DNA of 54,144 nucleotides from Mesorhizobium sp. B2-7-1 (GTDB taxonomy: Bacteria; Pseudomonadota; Alphaproteobacteria; Rhizobiales; Rhizobiaceae), in assembly GCF_006440735.1 (NCBI RefSeq), contig NZ_VFUA01000035.1:1-54144 (forward strand), written 5' to 3'. Shown here in pieces: positions 20,293 through 33,672 of the stretch. The notes below the pieces were generated by a model. The model searched no databases. It was given only the letters and a program-made list of their open reading frames with translations, and was not told where the DNA came from. Position numbers and translations under genes: made by a program. Within the stretch, counting starts at the first letter, position 1. The number at the start of each line of letters is the position of its first letter.

Positions 20293-21444
20293 CTACAGGT
20301 CGAACACCGCGATCCTGCGCTTGTCGAACTTGATGCCGATCTCGCCGCGCACCAGCCTTAGCGCCTGCTCGCCGAAGACGGCGCGCCGCCAGCCTTGCAG
20401 CGCCGCCACGTCGGCCTCGTCGCCCTCGGCCGCTATGCGGTCGATGTCGTCGCTGGAGGCCAGCACCTTGGTGGCGACGCCTTCCTTCTCGGCGACGATC
20501 CTGAGCAGCACCTTGAGCAGTTCCGCCGCAGCGCTCGATCCTTCCGGAGGCTGCACGCTTTTCGGCAGTTTCGGCATCGCGTCCTTGGGCAGCGCAAGGG
20601 CGGCGTTGACCGCGCCGAGCAGCGCGGTTGCCGTCGCCGAGCGTTCCCAGCCTTTCGGCGTGGTGCGCAGCTTGCCGAGCGCCGCCGCGTCGCGCGGCGC
20701 CTGCTGCGCGATCTCGTAGATGGCATCATCCTTGAGCACGCGGCCGCGCGGTACGTCGCGCTCGCGCGCCTCGCGCTCGCGCCAGGCGGCCACCGCCTGC
20801 ACGATCGCCAGCTCCTGCGGCTTGCGCAGCCGCATCTTCAGCCGCTTCCAGGCATCCTCGGGATGCGGATCGTAGGTTTCGCGCGAGGTCAGCACATCCA
20901 TCTCTTCGTTCAGCCAATGGCCGCGGTCCTCGCGTTTCAGCTCGGCGCTGAGATGCTGGTAGACCTTGATGAGATGAGTGACGTCGGCAAGCGCGTATTC
21001 GAGCTGCTTGTCGGAGAGCGGCCGGTGCCGCCAGTCGGTGAAGCGCGAGGACTTGTCCAGCCGGGCTCCGGTGACCTTCTGGACGAGCTGGTCGTAGGAA
21101 ACGCTGTCGCCGAAGCCGCAGACCATCGCCGCCACCTGCGTGTCGAACACCGGATGCGGCACCAGATCGCCGAGATGGACGATGATTTCGATGTCCTGGC
21201 GCGCCGCGTGGAAGACCTTCAGCACCGCTTCGTTGGCCATAAGCCGGAAGAACGGCTTCAGGTCGATGCCGGGCGATAACGGATCGACAAGCGCCTCAAT
21301 CCCAGGCGCGGCGATCTGGATCAGGCAGAGGATCGGCCAGAAGGTCGTCTCGCGTATGAATTCGGTATCGACGGTGACGAATTCCGACTTTTCGAACGCC
21401 GCGACAACGCTCTCGAGTTCTTCTTGTGTGGTGATGACGTGCAT
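20293..21444 (-). CDS. rnd: Ribonuclease D
   Basis: A 383-residue 3'-5' exoribonuclease of tRNA maturation. The DEDD exonuclease domain is clear: Exo I FVTVDTEFIRE (Asp26, Glu28), Exo II VFHAARQDIEII, and Exo III YALADVTHLIKVY with the Tyr and Asp. The WLNEEMDVL segment and an HRDC-type helical domain (LAIVQAVAAWREREARERD) follow, as in RNase D. Start 21444 (MHVITTQEELE) begins right at the domain; the longer frame to 21480 adds residues not seen in the family. It is convergent with the MAPEG gene. Confidence 0.95.
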   Translation of the reverse strand: MHVITTQEELESVVAAFEKSEFVTVDTEFIRETTFWPILCLIQIAAPGIEALVDPLSPGIDLKPFFRLMANEAVLKVFHAARQDIEIIVHLGDLVPHPVFDTQVAAMVCGFGDSVSYDQLVQKVTGARLDKSSRFTDWRHRPLSDKQLEYALADVTHLIKVYQHLSAELKREDRGHWLNEEMDVLTSRETYDPHPEDAWKRLKMRLRKPQELAIVQAVAAWREREARERDVPRGRVLKDDAIYEIAQQAPRDAAALGKLRTTPKGWERSATATALLGAVNAALALPKDAMPKLPKSVQPPEGSSAAAELLKVLLRIVAEKEGVATKVLASSDDIDRIAAEGDEADVAALQGWRRAVFGEQALRLVRGEIGIKFDKRRIAVFDL

Positions 21445-21632
21445 CAAATCGCTTTTGGCACAGTATGAGGCCTCTTTCAATTTCAGCCGCGCGCGCTTTC
21501 GTCAAGCCGCCGCGGCGTAAGCGGCGGCTCGATCGTCGGATTCTCCCGTGAGAAATCGCGCCGCATGCCTGCGCGCCAACCCGCGATGCCCCTCAAACCG
21601 TCGCGGTCCGCGCCGCTAGGCGGGCGAGTCGT

Positions 21633-22859
21633 TCATGCCTCATAGGCTCTCGCCGGTACCCTCTCTCCCGTCGAGCCGGATCCTGCGCCGTCCGGCATGG
21701 CGTTCGGCGACGGCCGCCGGCCGAGCGCGCCCGCTGCGGCCAAGCTGAGCACGATGAACGGTAAGCCGATGCCAAAGGCCGAGCGGATGCCCCAGTGGTC
21801 GGAGACGAAGCCGAGCAGCGGCGGACCGAGCAGGAAGGCGACGAAGGAGATCTGCGACAATGCGGCAACGTTGATCGCGGCGGAGCGGTCCGTCCTCTGG
21901 GCCGCCGCCGAAATCGCCAGCGGAAAGATGGCGCTGCAGCCAATGCCCATGAGCGCGAAGCCCAGCATGGAGACCAAGGGCAGGGGCGAGAAGAAGACGA
22001 TGAAGACGCCGGCAGCCATCGTTGCCAGAAGCACGCGCGCCACGCCGCTCGGCGAGTAGCGCTCGACGAAGCTGTCGGCGAAGAAGCGCGTCGTCGCCTG
22101 CGAGAAGGCGAACAGCGCCACGGTGATCCCGGCAACGAATGGCCCCGATTCGAACACGGTGCGCATATAGATCGCCGACCAGTCCATGCTGGCGCCTTCC
22201 ATCAGCATCGCCGACAGCGTAACCGCGACGAGGATCAGGATCGGCAGCGTCGGCCGGGCGAACATCGGCGCTTTGCTGCCGGACGCGGCGAAACGGGCGG
22301 GCGCCGGTTCGAAGCCGCCGAGGAACAGCGCCACCGCGACGGCCACCATCGGCACCACCAGCGCCAGATGCAGTTGCGGCGACAGGCCGAGATGCGCTAG
22401 CGCGCCGCCGAACAGCCCAGCGCCGAAGAAGCCGATGCTCCAGAACGAATGCGCCCGGTTCATGATGCGGCGCTGGAGCAGGTGCTCGGTCCTGTCGGCC
22501 TCGACATTCAAGATTATTTCGATGCTGCCGATCATCAGTCCGACCGGGAGCAGCATCATGAACAGAGCGGTCGGGCCTTGCGCGTGCACAGCGATGGCAT
22601 AGGCGACCCCGAGCAGCGGCACCAGCCAGAGCAGCGCGCGGCGAAAGCCGACCCGCTCCAGGATAGGCGTCGCCAGCGTCAGCGCGATCAGCGTGCCGAT
22701 CGGCGTCCCGATCAGGGCGAGACCGAGCGTGCCGTCCTCGATCTGCATCGCATGCTTGATGTCGGGCAGGCGCGGGAAGATGTTGCCCATGGCGAAGGAA
22801 TAGACCGCGAAACCGGCATAGACACGGTGCTGCGGAGCGAGTTTCAGGCCAAAGGTCAT
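21633..22859 (-). CDS. MFS transporter
   Basis: A 408-residue, 12-segment major facilitator. [20 protein letters not shown] and [30 protein letters not shown] give the N-terminal half typical of the YbjJ/FucP-like branch of MFS proteins, and [20 protein letters not shown] in the C-terminal half fits the same branch. Start ATG 22859 places the first membrane segment directly after the N-terminus; the frame to 22985 overlaps the promoter of the divergent regulator. It is divergent from a DeoR-type regulator with a palindromic site between them, so it is probably controlled by that regulator. Substrate unknown; a sugar or sugar-derivative is a guess from the regulator type. Confidence 0.85.
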   Translation of the reverse strand: MTFGLKLAPQHRVYAGFAVYSFAMGNIFPRLPDIKHAMQIEDGTLGLALIGTPIGTLIALTLATPILERVGFRRALLWLVPLLGVAYAIAVHAQGPTALFMMLLPVGLMIGSIEIILNVEADRTEHLLQRRIMNRAHSFWSIGFFGAGLFGGALAHLGLSPQLHLALVVPMVAVAVALFLGGFEPAPARFAASGSKAPMFARPTLPILILVAVTLSAMLMEGASMDWSAIYMRTVFESGPFVAGITVALFAFSQATTRFFADSFVERYSPSGVARVLLATMAAGVFIVFFSPLPLVSMLGFALMGIGCSAIFPLAISAAAQRTDRSAAINVAALSQISFVAFLLGPPLLGFVSDHWGIRSAFGIGLPFIVLSLAAAGALGRRPSPNAMPDGAGSGSTGERVPARAYEA

Positions 22860-22924
22860 CGCGCGGACAATCCAATAAGGAGATTTTCGGTGGGCGCCTC
22901 TCGGGGCCGCCAGTCGACTCTTTC

Positions 22925-22959
22925 TTGCATGAACAGGCAAAACATGCAACAACGTGCAC
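22925..22959. promoter_or_regulatory. Candidate operator between MFS and DeoR genes
   Basis: TTGCATG (22925-22931) and CATGCAA (22943-22949) form a 7-bp inverted repeat with an 11-bp spacer, followed by GTGCAC at 22954. The site lies 19-53 bp before the DeoR start and upstream of the MFS gene, a position that fits autoregulation and control of the transporter. Binding by the adjacent DeoR protein is inferred. Confidence 0.45.
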
Positions 22960-22977
22960 AAATAAATAGGATCGTGC

Positions 22978-23736
22978 ATGCTCACCGAGGAACGCCATCA
23001 ACTCATTCGCGACCAGCTTGCGGCGGACGGAAAGGTGCTGGCCGGCGAGCTCGCCGGCCGTTTCGGCGTGTCGGAAGACACGGTGCGCCGCGATCTGAGG
23101 GAACTTGCCAAGGCCGGGCAGCTGCGCCGCGTCTATGGCGGAGCGGTCACCTCGGCGCCCTTTGCCGCCGCGACGCTCAGCCAGCGCAGCCGTCACGCGG
23201 TCGAGGAAAAAACGCGGCTCGCCAGCGCAGCCGTTGCGCTGCTGAGCGCGGGGCAGTCGCTCTTCATCGACGGCGGCACGACCAACGAGGCGATCGCCAG
23301 GGCGATCCCGCGCGACATGGAACTGACCGTTGCCACCAATGCGCTGGGCGTGGCCTCGGCGCTGGCGGACCTTCCCCTGGTCGAACTGATCGTGCTCGGT
23401 GGCCGCTATGTGCCCGATCTCGGCACGTGCGTCGGCGCCGACACGCTCGCCGCGGTGGCGCAGCTCGGCGCCGATCTGTTCTTTCTGGGATCCTGCGGGC
23501 TGGATGTCGCGCGCGGCGTCACCGCCTTCGATCCGGCCGAAGCCGAGGTGAAACGCGCCATGGCGAAAAACAGCGCCGGCATCGTCATTGCCGTCACCAA
23601 CGACAAGCTCATCACCGCCGCGCCGTACCGCGTGACGGGGGCGGATGCGATCCGCCACCTTGTGGTGGAAAAGACCGCGCCTGTCGCCACGCTCGCCGAT
23701 TTCCAAAGCCGGGGCGCGCAAATCCATTTTGCTTGA
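22978..23736 (+). CDS. DeoR/GlpR-family transcriptional regulator
   Basis: A 252-residue repressor of the DeoR family. The N-terminal HTH is [18 protein letters not shown] followed by [20 protein letters not shown], and RRVYGGAV closes it. The C-terminal DeoRC effector domain shows the expected phosphosugar-isomerase-like motifs: [30 protein letters not shown]-like [12 protein letters not shown], and [18 protein letters not shown]. Such proteins respond to sugar phosphates. The gene is divergent from an MFS transporter, its likely target. AGG upstream of the ATG is weak. The ligand cannot be read from the sequence. Confidence 0.92.
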   Translation: MLTEERHQLIRDQLAADGKVLAGELAGRFGVSEDTVRRDLRELAKAGQLRRVYGGAVTSAPFAAATLSQRSRHAVEEKTRLASAAVALLSAGQSLFIDGGTTNEAIARAIPRDMELTVATNALGVASALADLPLVELIVLGGRYVPDLGTCVGADTLAAVAQLGADLFFLGSCGLDVARGVTAFDPAEAEVKRAMAKNSAGIVIAVTNDKLITAAPYRVTGADAIRHLVVEKTAPVATLADFQSRGAQIHFA

Positions 23737-23849
23737 ACGGCAGAAGCGGCGCCTGTGTGACCGGTTGCCTTGACAAAGCCGGCCTCTCATGCGCTTTTCG
23801 CGCCAATTTTCGAGCCGGGCTGATGCCCGCAATTTTCCGGACTTTACCC

Positions 23850-25646
<1,797 letters not shown>

Positions 25647-25696
25647 GACTCAGAGCCAAGCCTTTCTCTTCGCTTGAAGAATCGGCCTCAACAAAA

Positions 25697-25720
25697 AAGC
25701 CCGGCATCTCTGCCGGGCTT
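25697..25720. terminator. Bidirectional intrinsic terminator
   Basis: AAGCCCGGCA (25697-25706) and TGCCGGGCTT (25711-25720) form a perfect 10-bp stem with loop TCTC. An A6 run precedes it and T-rich TGTTTG follows it, so it can terminate both aspS on the plus strand and the convergent exported-protein gene on the minus strand. Confidence 0.9.
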
Positions 25721-25740
25721 TGTTTGAGCGGTTCGCTCGA

Positions 25741-26931
25741 TCAGTCCTGGTTCGCCTTGACCTTGACGCCGAGCGTCTTGGGCAGGTCGAGAGGGTTGGA
25801 CATGGCGCCGGCCATGATCAGCGCGAACGGCACCGACGACGGCGGTTCGGCCGAGATTTCCAGGCTCTTCGGATCGTCGAGGAAGGTGTTGACCGCCGCC
25901 GAGACCTCGGCCGTCAGCTCGGGATTGTTGAGCTGCGCCATGCCGAACGGCACGATCGCCTTGGCCTGATTGGCGATGTCCTTACCTGACATGCCCTGCT
26001 GTTTGCCCACATAGTCGAGCACCTTGCCGGTCAATGAATCGTCCTCGAAGCGCACTGAGGCGCCATTGAAGGAAAGCTGCTGCATCAGGCCGAGCATAGC
26101 CATGCCCTGCGCCGATTTGTCGGCGCCTTCCGGCTGCGAGGCGAGCTGCTTCTGCATAGCCTGCATCGACTTGATGAAGTCGACCGTGTAGCCGCCGAGG
26201 TCGAAGGTCATGCCGAGCGTGCCGGCATTCTCGACCGAGACGTCATATTTCGTCAGCTCCATCTTGCCGTCGCTCGGCTGCCAGGTGCCGGCCATGTCGA
26301 TGTTGCCCGAGATGTTCTGGTAGCCGAGCGCCTCGATCGCTTCCTTCGACTTGGGGTCGTCGACCAGCGACAGGTCGGCGGTGAATTTTTCGGTGTTGGC
26401 GGTGAAGTCCATTGCCTTGCCGTCGGCCGGCGGGGTGATCTGGACGGCAAGCCCGTCCATCGCGAACGCCGTCTTGTCGCCGACCTTGACCGTCATGTTG
26501 GAGAGTTCGGCCGACTTGTACATCATCAGCGAGCCGAGCGGGTCGGTGCCGCCTTCGGCCGGGACCTTCATGTCGTGGATGACCACCGGGCTGAGGTTGA
26601 GCGTCACGCCGTCCTTGCTGTGCTCGAAAGGCGAGGTCGAGACGGTGGCGATCTCAAAGCCGCCATTGGCTTCGCTGATCCCTTCCAGCTTCACGTCGCC
26701 GATCGTCAGCGCTTCCTTCTCGGCCGCCGGCTTGATGGAGACGCCCTGCAGCACGGCGTTCGAATCGTCGCCGGAGACGCCGGTCCAGGAAATGTCGACG
26801 CCCTGGGCGGCAAGGGCTGCCTTGATGCGCTCGGCCACCGCCGGATCGGCGGCGAAGGCCGCGTTGAGCGGCAGCGTCAGCAGAAAGGTCGAAAAGGCCA
26901 GTTTCTTAAGCGTTGAGCGTTGGATCGTCAT
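25741..26931 (-). CDS. Exported protein of unknown function
   Basis: A 396-residue protein with a clear Sec signal peptide (MTIQRSTLKKLAFSTFLLTL, then PLNAAFAA, probable cleavage after AFA or AFAA). The mature part has regularly spaced short beta-like segments (VSIKPAAEKEALTIGDVKLE, VVIHDMKVPAEGG, AELSNMTVKVGDKTAFAMDG) that resemble the repetitive beta-helical or AsmA-like style of periplasmic lipid-related proteins, but no named family was recognised. It lies alone between a terminator and a 416-bp gap upstream. The long N-terminal extension of the same frame to 27258 is not family-like, so the start was placed at the signal peptide. Confidence 0.8.
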   Translation of the reverse strand: MTIQRSTLKKLAFSTFLLTLPLNAAFAADPAVAERIKAALAAQGVDISWTGVSGDDSNAVLQGVSIKPAAEKEALTIGDVKLEGISEANGGFEIATVSTSPFEHSKDGVTLNLSPVVIHDMKVPAEGGTDPLGSLMMYKSAELSNMTVKVGDKTAFAMDGLAVQITPPADGKAMDFTANTEKFTADLSLVDDPKSKEAIEALGYQNISGNIDMAGTWQPSDGKMELTKYDVSVENAGTLGMTFDLGGYTVDFIKSMQAMQKQLASQPEGADKSAQGMAMLGLMQQLSFNGASVRFEDDSLTGKVLDYVGKQQGMSGKDIANQAKAIVPFGMAQLNNPELTAEVSAAVNTFLDDPKSLEISAEPPSSVPFALIMAGAMSNPLDLPKTLGVKVKANQD

Positions 26932-27347
26932 GGGCGAGTTCCCTGTCTTGATTTGGCTATGATGAAATTGTTTTGAAGCCTGTTCCATCACCATTCCGTG
27001 ACGAACGGGACGGGAAGAAGGCATTTCCCGGCACATTTGTCGAAAATGGCGATGAAAAGCAAATGCCGGTCGGCAGCCATTGCTTGATGCGGTGAATTTG
27101 TCATGAAGGCCGCGGCCCCTTCCGCCAGCGTGTTGCATGCCAGATAGTGGCCGCATGTAACGGATTGATGTTGGCCGGCATGATAGAGCCGCCACGGCCT
27201 GTTGCAGATCGGCGGCAAATTGCAGCTGCCGCGGCGCCGTTTCCGTGAAATCCTTCACATCGCCGGGGCGCGCCTATGGCCGCGGCGAAATGCGCCGATG
27301 TTCACGCGACGCTTGCCGCGAATCACCCGCTCGGCTAGTCCAAAACC
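26932..27347. other. Intergenic gap, 416 bp, between divergent genes
   Basis: This space separates the exported-protein gene and parC and must hold both promoters. No tRNA, repeat of the local families, long palindrome or convincing small gene with a ribosome binding site was seen. Confidence 0.5.
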
Positions 27348-29603
<2,256 letters not shown>

Positions 29604-29616
29604 TGAGGCTCCCCCT

Positions 29617-29840
29617 CTCCCCTTGTGGGGTGAGAAGCGGTCCGCCTTAGCGGACGAAAAGCCAATTGCTTGGCTTTTCGAGCTTCGAACGCCCTGAGCC
29701 TGCGAAGGGCCGGGTGGTGGCCGATCCACCCCGGCCGGGTCCCCGCTGCTCCGCAGCGTCCCGGCGTTCGCCGGCCTTTCATCGTGCCACTGGCACGATG
29801 AATTCGCTACGCGAACCGGCTGCTCACCCCGCAAGGGGAG
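29617..29840. repeat. Nested hairpin array (palindromic mosaic element)
   Basis: The outer arms 29617-29634 (CTCCCCTTGTGGGGTGAG) and 29823-29840 are inverted copies matching at 17 of 18 positions. Between them are successive hairpins: GTCCGC/GCGGAC (29640-29655), GAAAAGCCAA/TTGGCTTTTC (29656-29679), GGGTGG/CCACCC (29712-29731), GCTGC/GCAGC (29745-29757), CCGGCG/CGCCGG (29761-29774), TCATCGTGCC/GGCACGATGA (29779-29801) and TTCGC/GCGAA (29803-29815). It fills most of the 332-bp gap between parC and the AI-2E-family gene. It has no coding capacity and seems built from the same modules as the arrays at 51952 and 54058. Confidence 0.8.
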
Positions 29841-29935
29841 AAGGAAAAGGCACTATTTGGACTATCGTCACGATTGCTGCACTATGATGATGCATAAGCA
29901 TCCATTGAACCATCGGGCAGGGGAGAAACGCCGGG

Positions 29936-31135
29936 TTGAAGCGGGCCGAGATCCAGAAGCCGGGGCAGCGACTGTTCGGTCTGTCGACGCCGCTGAGGGC
30001 AGCGGTCATCCCGCCGCTGTCGGCGGCACGCTGGCTCCTGGTCCTGATCGTGGCCGCCGGCGTCTATTTCTTCCACGGTTTCCTGTTCCCGGTGCTGGCG
30101 GCGCTGGTCATCGCCTTCGCCAGCTGGCCGCTCTACCGCCGGCTGCTCGTCGCGGTCGGTGGCAACCGCACCGTCGGCGCGACTTTGGCGATCCTGTTCA
30201 TCCTCACTTTCCTGGTGGTGCCGATCGCGCTTGCCGGCACCTATGCCATCAATGAGCTGCGCGAGTGGGTCACCTGGGCGATCGAGACCAATCGGCACGG
30301 CGCGGTGACCCCGCAATGGATCGCCACCATGCCGGTGGTCGGCGAGTGGCTGAACGAGCAGTGGACGGGCTATCTCGGCCATCCAGGCGGCATCGGCGAG
30401 TTGATCCAGCTGATCAGCGGCTCCAACATCGGCACCATCTATCGCGGCGCCTTGGCCGCCGGCGGCAGCGCCTTCGGCCTGTTGCTGACGCTTCTGTTCA
30501 TGATGATCGCGCTGTTCTTCGCCTATCGCGACGGCGAGTCTTTCGCGGCCCAGGTCGATCGCCTCGGCGAACGCATTCTGCCGACACGCTGGGAGCGGAT
30601 CTCGCGTGTCGTGCCGGCAACCATCTCCTCGACCGTGACCGGCATGACCATCATTGCCATCGGCGAGGGCCTTGTGCTGGGTATCGCCTATTGGCTGGCC
30701 GGCGTGCCGTCGCCGGTGACGCTCGGCGCTCTCACCGGCATCATGGCGCTGATCCCCGGCGGCGCGCCGCTCTCCTTCACCCTGGTGTCGATCTACCTTG
30801 CCGCCAGCGGCAAGCTGATCGCCGGCGTGGCACTGTTCATCTGGGGCACGGTCGAGCTCTTCATCGTCGACAAGACGCTGCGGCCCAAGCTCGTCGGCGG
30901 CCCGATCAAGCTGCCGTTCCTGCCGACTTTTTTCGGCCTGATCGGCGGCGTCAAGACGATGGGCTTCCTCGGCCTGTTCATCGGCCCGGTATTGATGGCG
31001 CTGCTGGTTGCCATCTGGCGCGAGTGGCTGCGCGAAGTCGAATTGATGGACGAGATTCCGCCTGCGGCCGACGAGGCCGGCGCGCCGCCCCAGATCGAGG
31101 CGGCGGCCGATCCAAGGAAGATTCAGGCCGGGTGA
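29936..31135 (+). CDS. AI-2E family transporter (PerM/YdiK-like)
   Basis: A 399-residue membrane protein of the AI-2E_transport (UPF0118) family, with about eight hydrophobic segments: WLLVLIVAAGVYFFHGFLFP, then LVIAFASWPLYRRL, a long soluble loop at about 110-170, GLLLTLLFMMIALFFAYRDG, and the family-typical GIMALIPGGAPLSFTLVSIY and GGVKTMGFLGLFIGPVLMAL. Family members include autoinducer-2 exporters and Na+/H+ antiporters, so the substrate cannot be assigned. TTG 29936 with GGGGAGAAA upstream is the best start. Its 3' end overlaps the convergent DMT gene by 13 bp. Confidence 0.88.
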   Translation: MKRAEIQKPGQRLFGLSTPLRAAVIPPLSAARWLLVLIVAAGVYFFHGFLFPVLAALVIAFASWPLYRRLLVAVGGNRTVGATLAILFILTFLVVPIALAGTYAINELREWVTWAIETNRHGAVTPQWIATMPVVGEWLNEQWTGYLGHPGGIGELIQLISGSNIGTIYRGALAAGGSAFGLLLTLLFMMIALFFAYRDGESFAAQVDRLGERILPTRWERISRVVPATISSTVTGMTIIAIGEGLVLGIAYWLAGVPSPVTLGALTGIMALIPGGAPLSFTLVSIYLAASGKLIAGVALFIWGTVELFIVDKTLRPKLVGGPIKLPFLPTFFGLIGGVKTMGFLGLFIGPVLMALLVAIWREWLREVELMDEIPPAADEAGAPPQIEAAADPRKIQAG

Positions 31136-32034
31136 GCCACGGCGAGTGCCGCCCGGCGCTTGCGACCCTCATGCAATTGCCACAGCGAATGCGCCACCAG
31201 CGTCATGATCAGGACCGTGCCGCCGATTAGGCTGTTGCGCGAAGGCGCCTCGGCGAAGATCAGCCAGACCCACACCGGGGCGAGCACGGTTTCCAACAGA
31301 TAGAACATCGCCACCTCCGGGCCCGAAATGTATTTCGGGCCGTTGGCAAGGCAGAAGAACGAGATCGGCATGATCACGGCGCCGTTGAAGATGATCCACC
31401 ACGGCGCGTTGACATGCAGCCCTTCGCCCGAAACCATGAAGACGGCGAGCCCCAGCGGTATGATGACGCCCACGAGCGCGGTGAAGCCCATATCCTTGCC
31501 GCTGGCGCGCGAAATGGTGATGGCCAGGGCGATGAAGAAGGCCGAGCACAGGGCCATGAAATCGCCGAACAGATGCCCGGTGCCGACGGAGCCGCCGACG
31601 ATGACCAGCACGCCGAAGATCATCGCCAGCATGGCGATCACGGTTGCCAGCTGTGGTCTTTCCTTGAGGAAAAGCCATGACAGCAGCGCCGCGAACACGG
31701 TGTTGAAGGCCAGGATGAAGACAAGGTCGGCCGTCGAGGTGTGATAGACCGCCGTGACGAAGGTTATGCCGGTCAGGCCGTAGCAAAAAGCCACGGCAAG
31801 TCCCGACCAGCCCGGAATGAGCCGGGGCGCGTTCCTGTCGAACGATCGCCAGATGGCCCATATCACCAGCCCCGCCAGCAAGGTGGTGCCGGTGCGCAGC
31901 ATCATGATCGTCCAGGGTGTGCCGTCGGCGAGCCGGATCAGCGGTATATCGATGGTCAGCGTCAGGCCGCCAATGGCGGTGATCAGCAGACCTTTTTGGT
32001 GATCGGTATGGGTGGACACTTGGCAGTCTCGCAA
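31123..32034 (-). CDS. DMT-superfamily (EamA) transporter
   Basis: A 303-residue protein with ten predicted membrane helices in two EamA repeats. LTIDIPLIRLADGTPWTIMM and the later FGDFMALCSAFFIALAITIS mark the starts of the repeats, and FILAFNTVFAALLSWLFLKE plus EVAMFYLLETVLAPVWVWLI contain the conserved E-containing turns. Members export amino acids or metabolites; this substrate is unknown. The start is uncertain: TTG 32034 or the GTG six codons later (VSTHTDHQKG) are both possible. It is convergent with, and overlaps, the AI-2E-family gene. Confidence 0.85.
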   Translation of the reverse strand: MRDCQVSTHTDHQKGLLITAIGGLTLTIDIPLIRLADGTPWTIMMLRTGTTLLAGLVIWAIWRSFDRNAPRLIPGWSGLAVAFCYGLTGITFVTAVYHTSTADLVFILAFNTVFAALLSWLFLKERPQLATVIAMLAMIFGVLVIVGGSVGTGHLFGDFMALCSAFFIALAITISRASGKDMGFTALVGVIIPLGLAVFMVSGEGLHVNAPWWIIFNGAVIMPISFFCLANGPKYISGPEVAMFYLLETVLAPVWVWLIFAEAPSRNSLIGGTVLIMTLVAHSLWQLHEGRKRRAALAVAHPA

Positions 32035-32143
32035 GCAATCTTGAGGAGGCGCAAAGCGGCCATGCCGCGGTCCTTCCAGCCTGAGGGCCGAAAGACCAGC
32101 GTCCTCCTCCTTGAAACAGTTTAAGGGTGGAGCGTAGGGCGGT

Positions 32144-32908
32144 TCAGCGACTGACCGCTTCGTGGTCGTAGCGTTCCCAGCCTTTCGGGCCGAGATGCTC
32201 CTGCGGCATGAAGCGCATCTTATAATTCATCTTGCGCGAGCCGTTGACCCAGTAGCCGAGATAGACGTGGGGCAGGCCCATCGCCTTGGCGCGGGCGATG
32301 TGGTCGAGGATCATGAAAGTGCCGAGCGAGCGATCCTCGAAGTCGGGATTGAAGTAGGAATAGACCATCGACAGGCCATCGGCCATCTTGTCGGTGAGTG
32401 CGACGGCTATCAGTTCGCCATGGCCCTTGCCGGTTATGAACGTGTCGGGGCCGCGACGCCGGTATTCGATGATCTTGGTGTCGACATGCGTGTCTTCCAC
32501 CATCATGGCATAGTCGAGCACGGTCATGTCCGACATGCCGCCGCGACGATGCCGGGCGTCGAGATAGGCGCGGAAGAGCGAGTATTGCTCGGTCGAAGGC
32601 TGCGCGTCATGCATGGCGCCGACGAGATCGGCATTGTGCTGGACGACGCGGCGCATGTTGCGGCTGGGCTCGAATTCCTGCGCCAGGATGCGCACCGAAA
32701 CGCAGGCGCGGCACGATTCGCAGGCCGGGCGGTAAGCGATGTTCTGCGAGCGCCGGAAGCCGCCTTGCGTCAGGAGGTCGTTCATCTCCGGCGCCTTGTC
32801 GCCGACGAGGTGCGTGAACACCTTGCGCTCGAACTGTCCCTCCAGATAGGGGCACGGCGACGGCGCGGTCAGGAAAAACTGCGGCGACTGGGTCGGATGC
32901 TGCGTCAT
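32144..32908 (-). CDS. bpt: Aspartate/glutamate leucyltransferase (N-degron pathway)
   Basis: A 254-residue Bpt, which transfers Leu from Leu-tRNA to N-terminal Asp or Glu of proteins and so marks them for ClpS/ClpAP degradation. The N-terminus [17 protein letters not shown], the Cys cluster [16 protein letters not shown] near residues 58-73, and the GNAT-like C-terminal part ([38 protein letters not shown]) match the family. Length is standard. It stands alone, with 109 bp to the DMT gene and 149 bp to the RDD gene. Confidence 0.95.
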   Translation of the reverse strand: MTQHPTQSPQFFLTAPSPCPYLEGQFERKVFTHLVGDKAPEMNDLLTQGGFRRSQNIAYRPACESCRACVSVRILAQEFEPSRNMRRVVQHNADLVGAMHDAQPSTEQYSLFRAYLDARHRRGGMSDMTVLDYAMMVEDTHVDTKIIEYRRRGPDTFITGKGHGELIAVALTDKMADGLSMVYSYFNPDFEDRSLGTFMILDHIARAKAMGLPHVYLGYWVNGSRKMNYKMRFMPQEHLGPKGWERYDHEAVSR

Positions 32909-33057
32909 CTAATCTTGGAAACGCTCCTGCGAATCGCCCTACCTTTGGCCCGGCCGGCGAAAAATTCAACAGGATTGTGCTGCCGCGACGGCGTCGGCCT
33001 GTTCATATTTGAGCACAAGCGAGGCGGCGGTACGATGAACGCGGCCGTGGACACGCG

Positions 33058-33528
33058 TCAGATATCGGTGCGGGTGACCACGGTGCCGAGCAAAAGGTCG
33101 TGCAGCGTGCGCTTGCGGTCGGAGAACAGCGTGACCAGCAGCACCAGCGGCGTCAGGATGACGTTGCCGGCCCAGAACAGCACCGAGTGAACCACGGCCG
33201 TCATGCCGTCGATGCGGCTGCCGTCGAGCTTCTCCAGGCGGATGCCCATGATCTTCATGCCGGTCGTCGCCTGGTCGCGGCTGCCCAGCGTGTTCCAGAT
33301 GTAGAGAATGGCGACCATGGGCACCACAACCGAAAACAGCGCCCAGCCGAGGCCGAAGGTCAAAAGCCCGAGAATGGCGACTAGGATGGCGAAGGGAATG
33401 GTCAGCAGCGCGACGAAGAAATAGTCGAGCAGGAAGGCAAAGATGCGCCTTGTCCGCACCCCGCGATAGGCGCGGGTGTCCTCGAACCTGGTCATGATGA
33501 TCTCGCCGTCCAACACGTGTGCGCTCAT
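33058..33528 (-). CDS. RDD-family membrane protein
   Basis: A 156-residue protein with the RDD motif arrangement. RRIFAFLLDYFFVALL holds the family's Arg and Asp residues, two hydrophobic segments follow (FAILVAILGLLTFGLGWALF, then SVVVPMVAILYIWNTLGSRD), and QATTGMKIMGIRLEKLDG is the conserved segment between helices. Length and topology match simple RDD proteins, some of which act as Na+/H+ transporters, but the role here is unknown. AGGAACGG precedes the ATG. Confidence 0.9.
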   Translation of the reverse strand: MSAHVLDGEIIMTRFEDTRAYRGVRTRRIFAFLLDYFFVALLTIPFAILVAILGLLTFGLGWALFSVVVPMVAILYIWNTLGSRDQATTGMKIMGIRLEKLDGSRIDGMTAVVHSVLFWAGNVILTPLVLLVTLFSDRKRTLHDLLLGTVVTRTDI

Positions 33529-33628
33529 ATCCGTTCCTCGATCGCGGCATCCGCTTGAGGATGCCTGTCGCCCTTGTCAGATGGTGAGGGCGGTCCGGAA
33601 TTCAAGGAAGGTGCCCGCCGGCGGACGG

Positions 33629-33672
33629 GCGCGATATCAGAAGATGCCGGGCGCGATATCAGAAGATGCCGG
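33629..33672. repeat. 22-bp perfect tandem duplication across a gene end
   Basis: GCGCGATATCAGAAGATGCC followed by GG is present twice, head to tail, at 33629-33650 and 33651-33672. The right-hand copy contains the stop codon (complement of 33659-33661) of the methyltransferase gene, so a spare copy of the last codons and stop lies just downstream. It looks like a recent slippage event. Confidence 0.9.

Noticed and set aside
21640..23832. 730-codon minus-strand frame across the MFS and DeoR genes
   Set aside because: It is a shadow of the MFS gene in another frame and antisense to the DeoR gene; no motif supports it.
22449..23849. 467-codon extension of aspS upstream
   Set aside because: The true AspRS N-terminus is at 23850; the upstream part is a shadow of the DeoR and MFS genes with arginine-rich non-family sequence.
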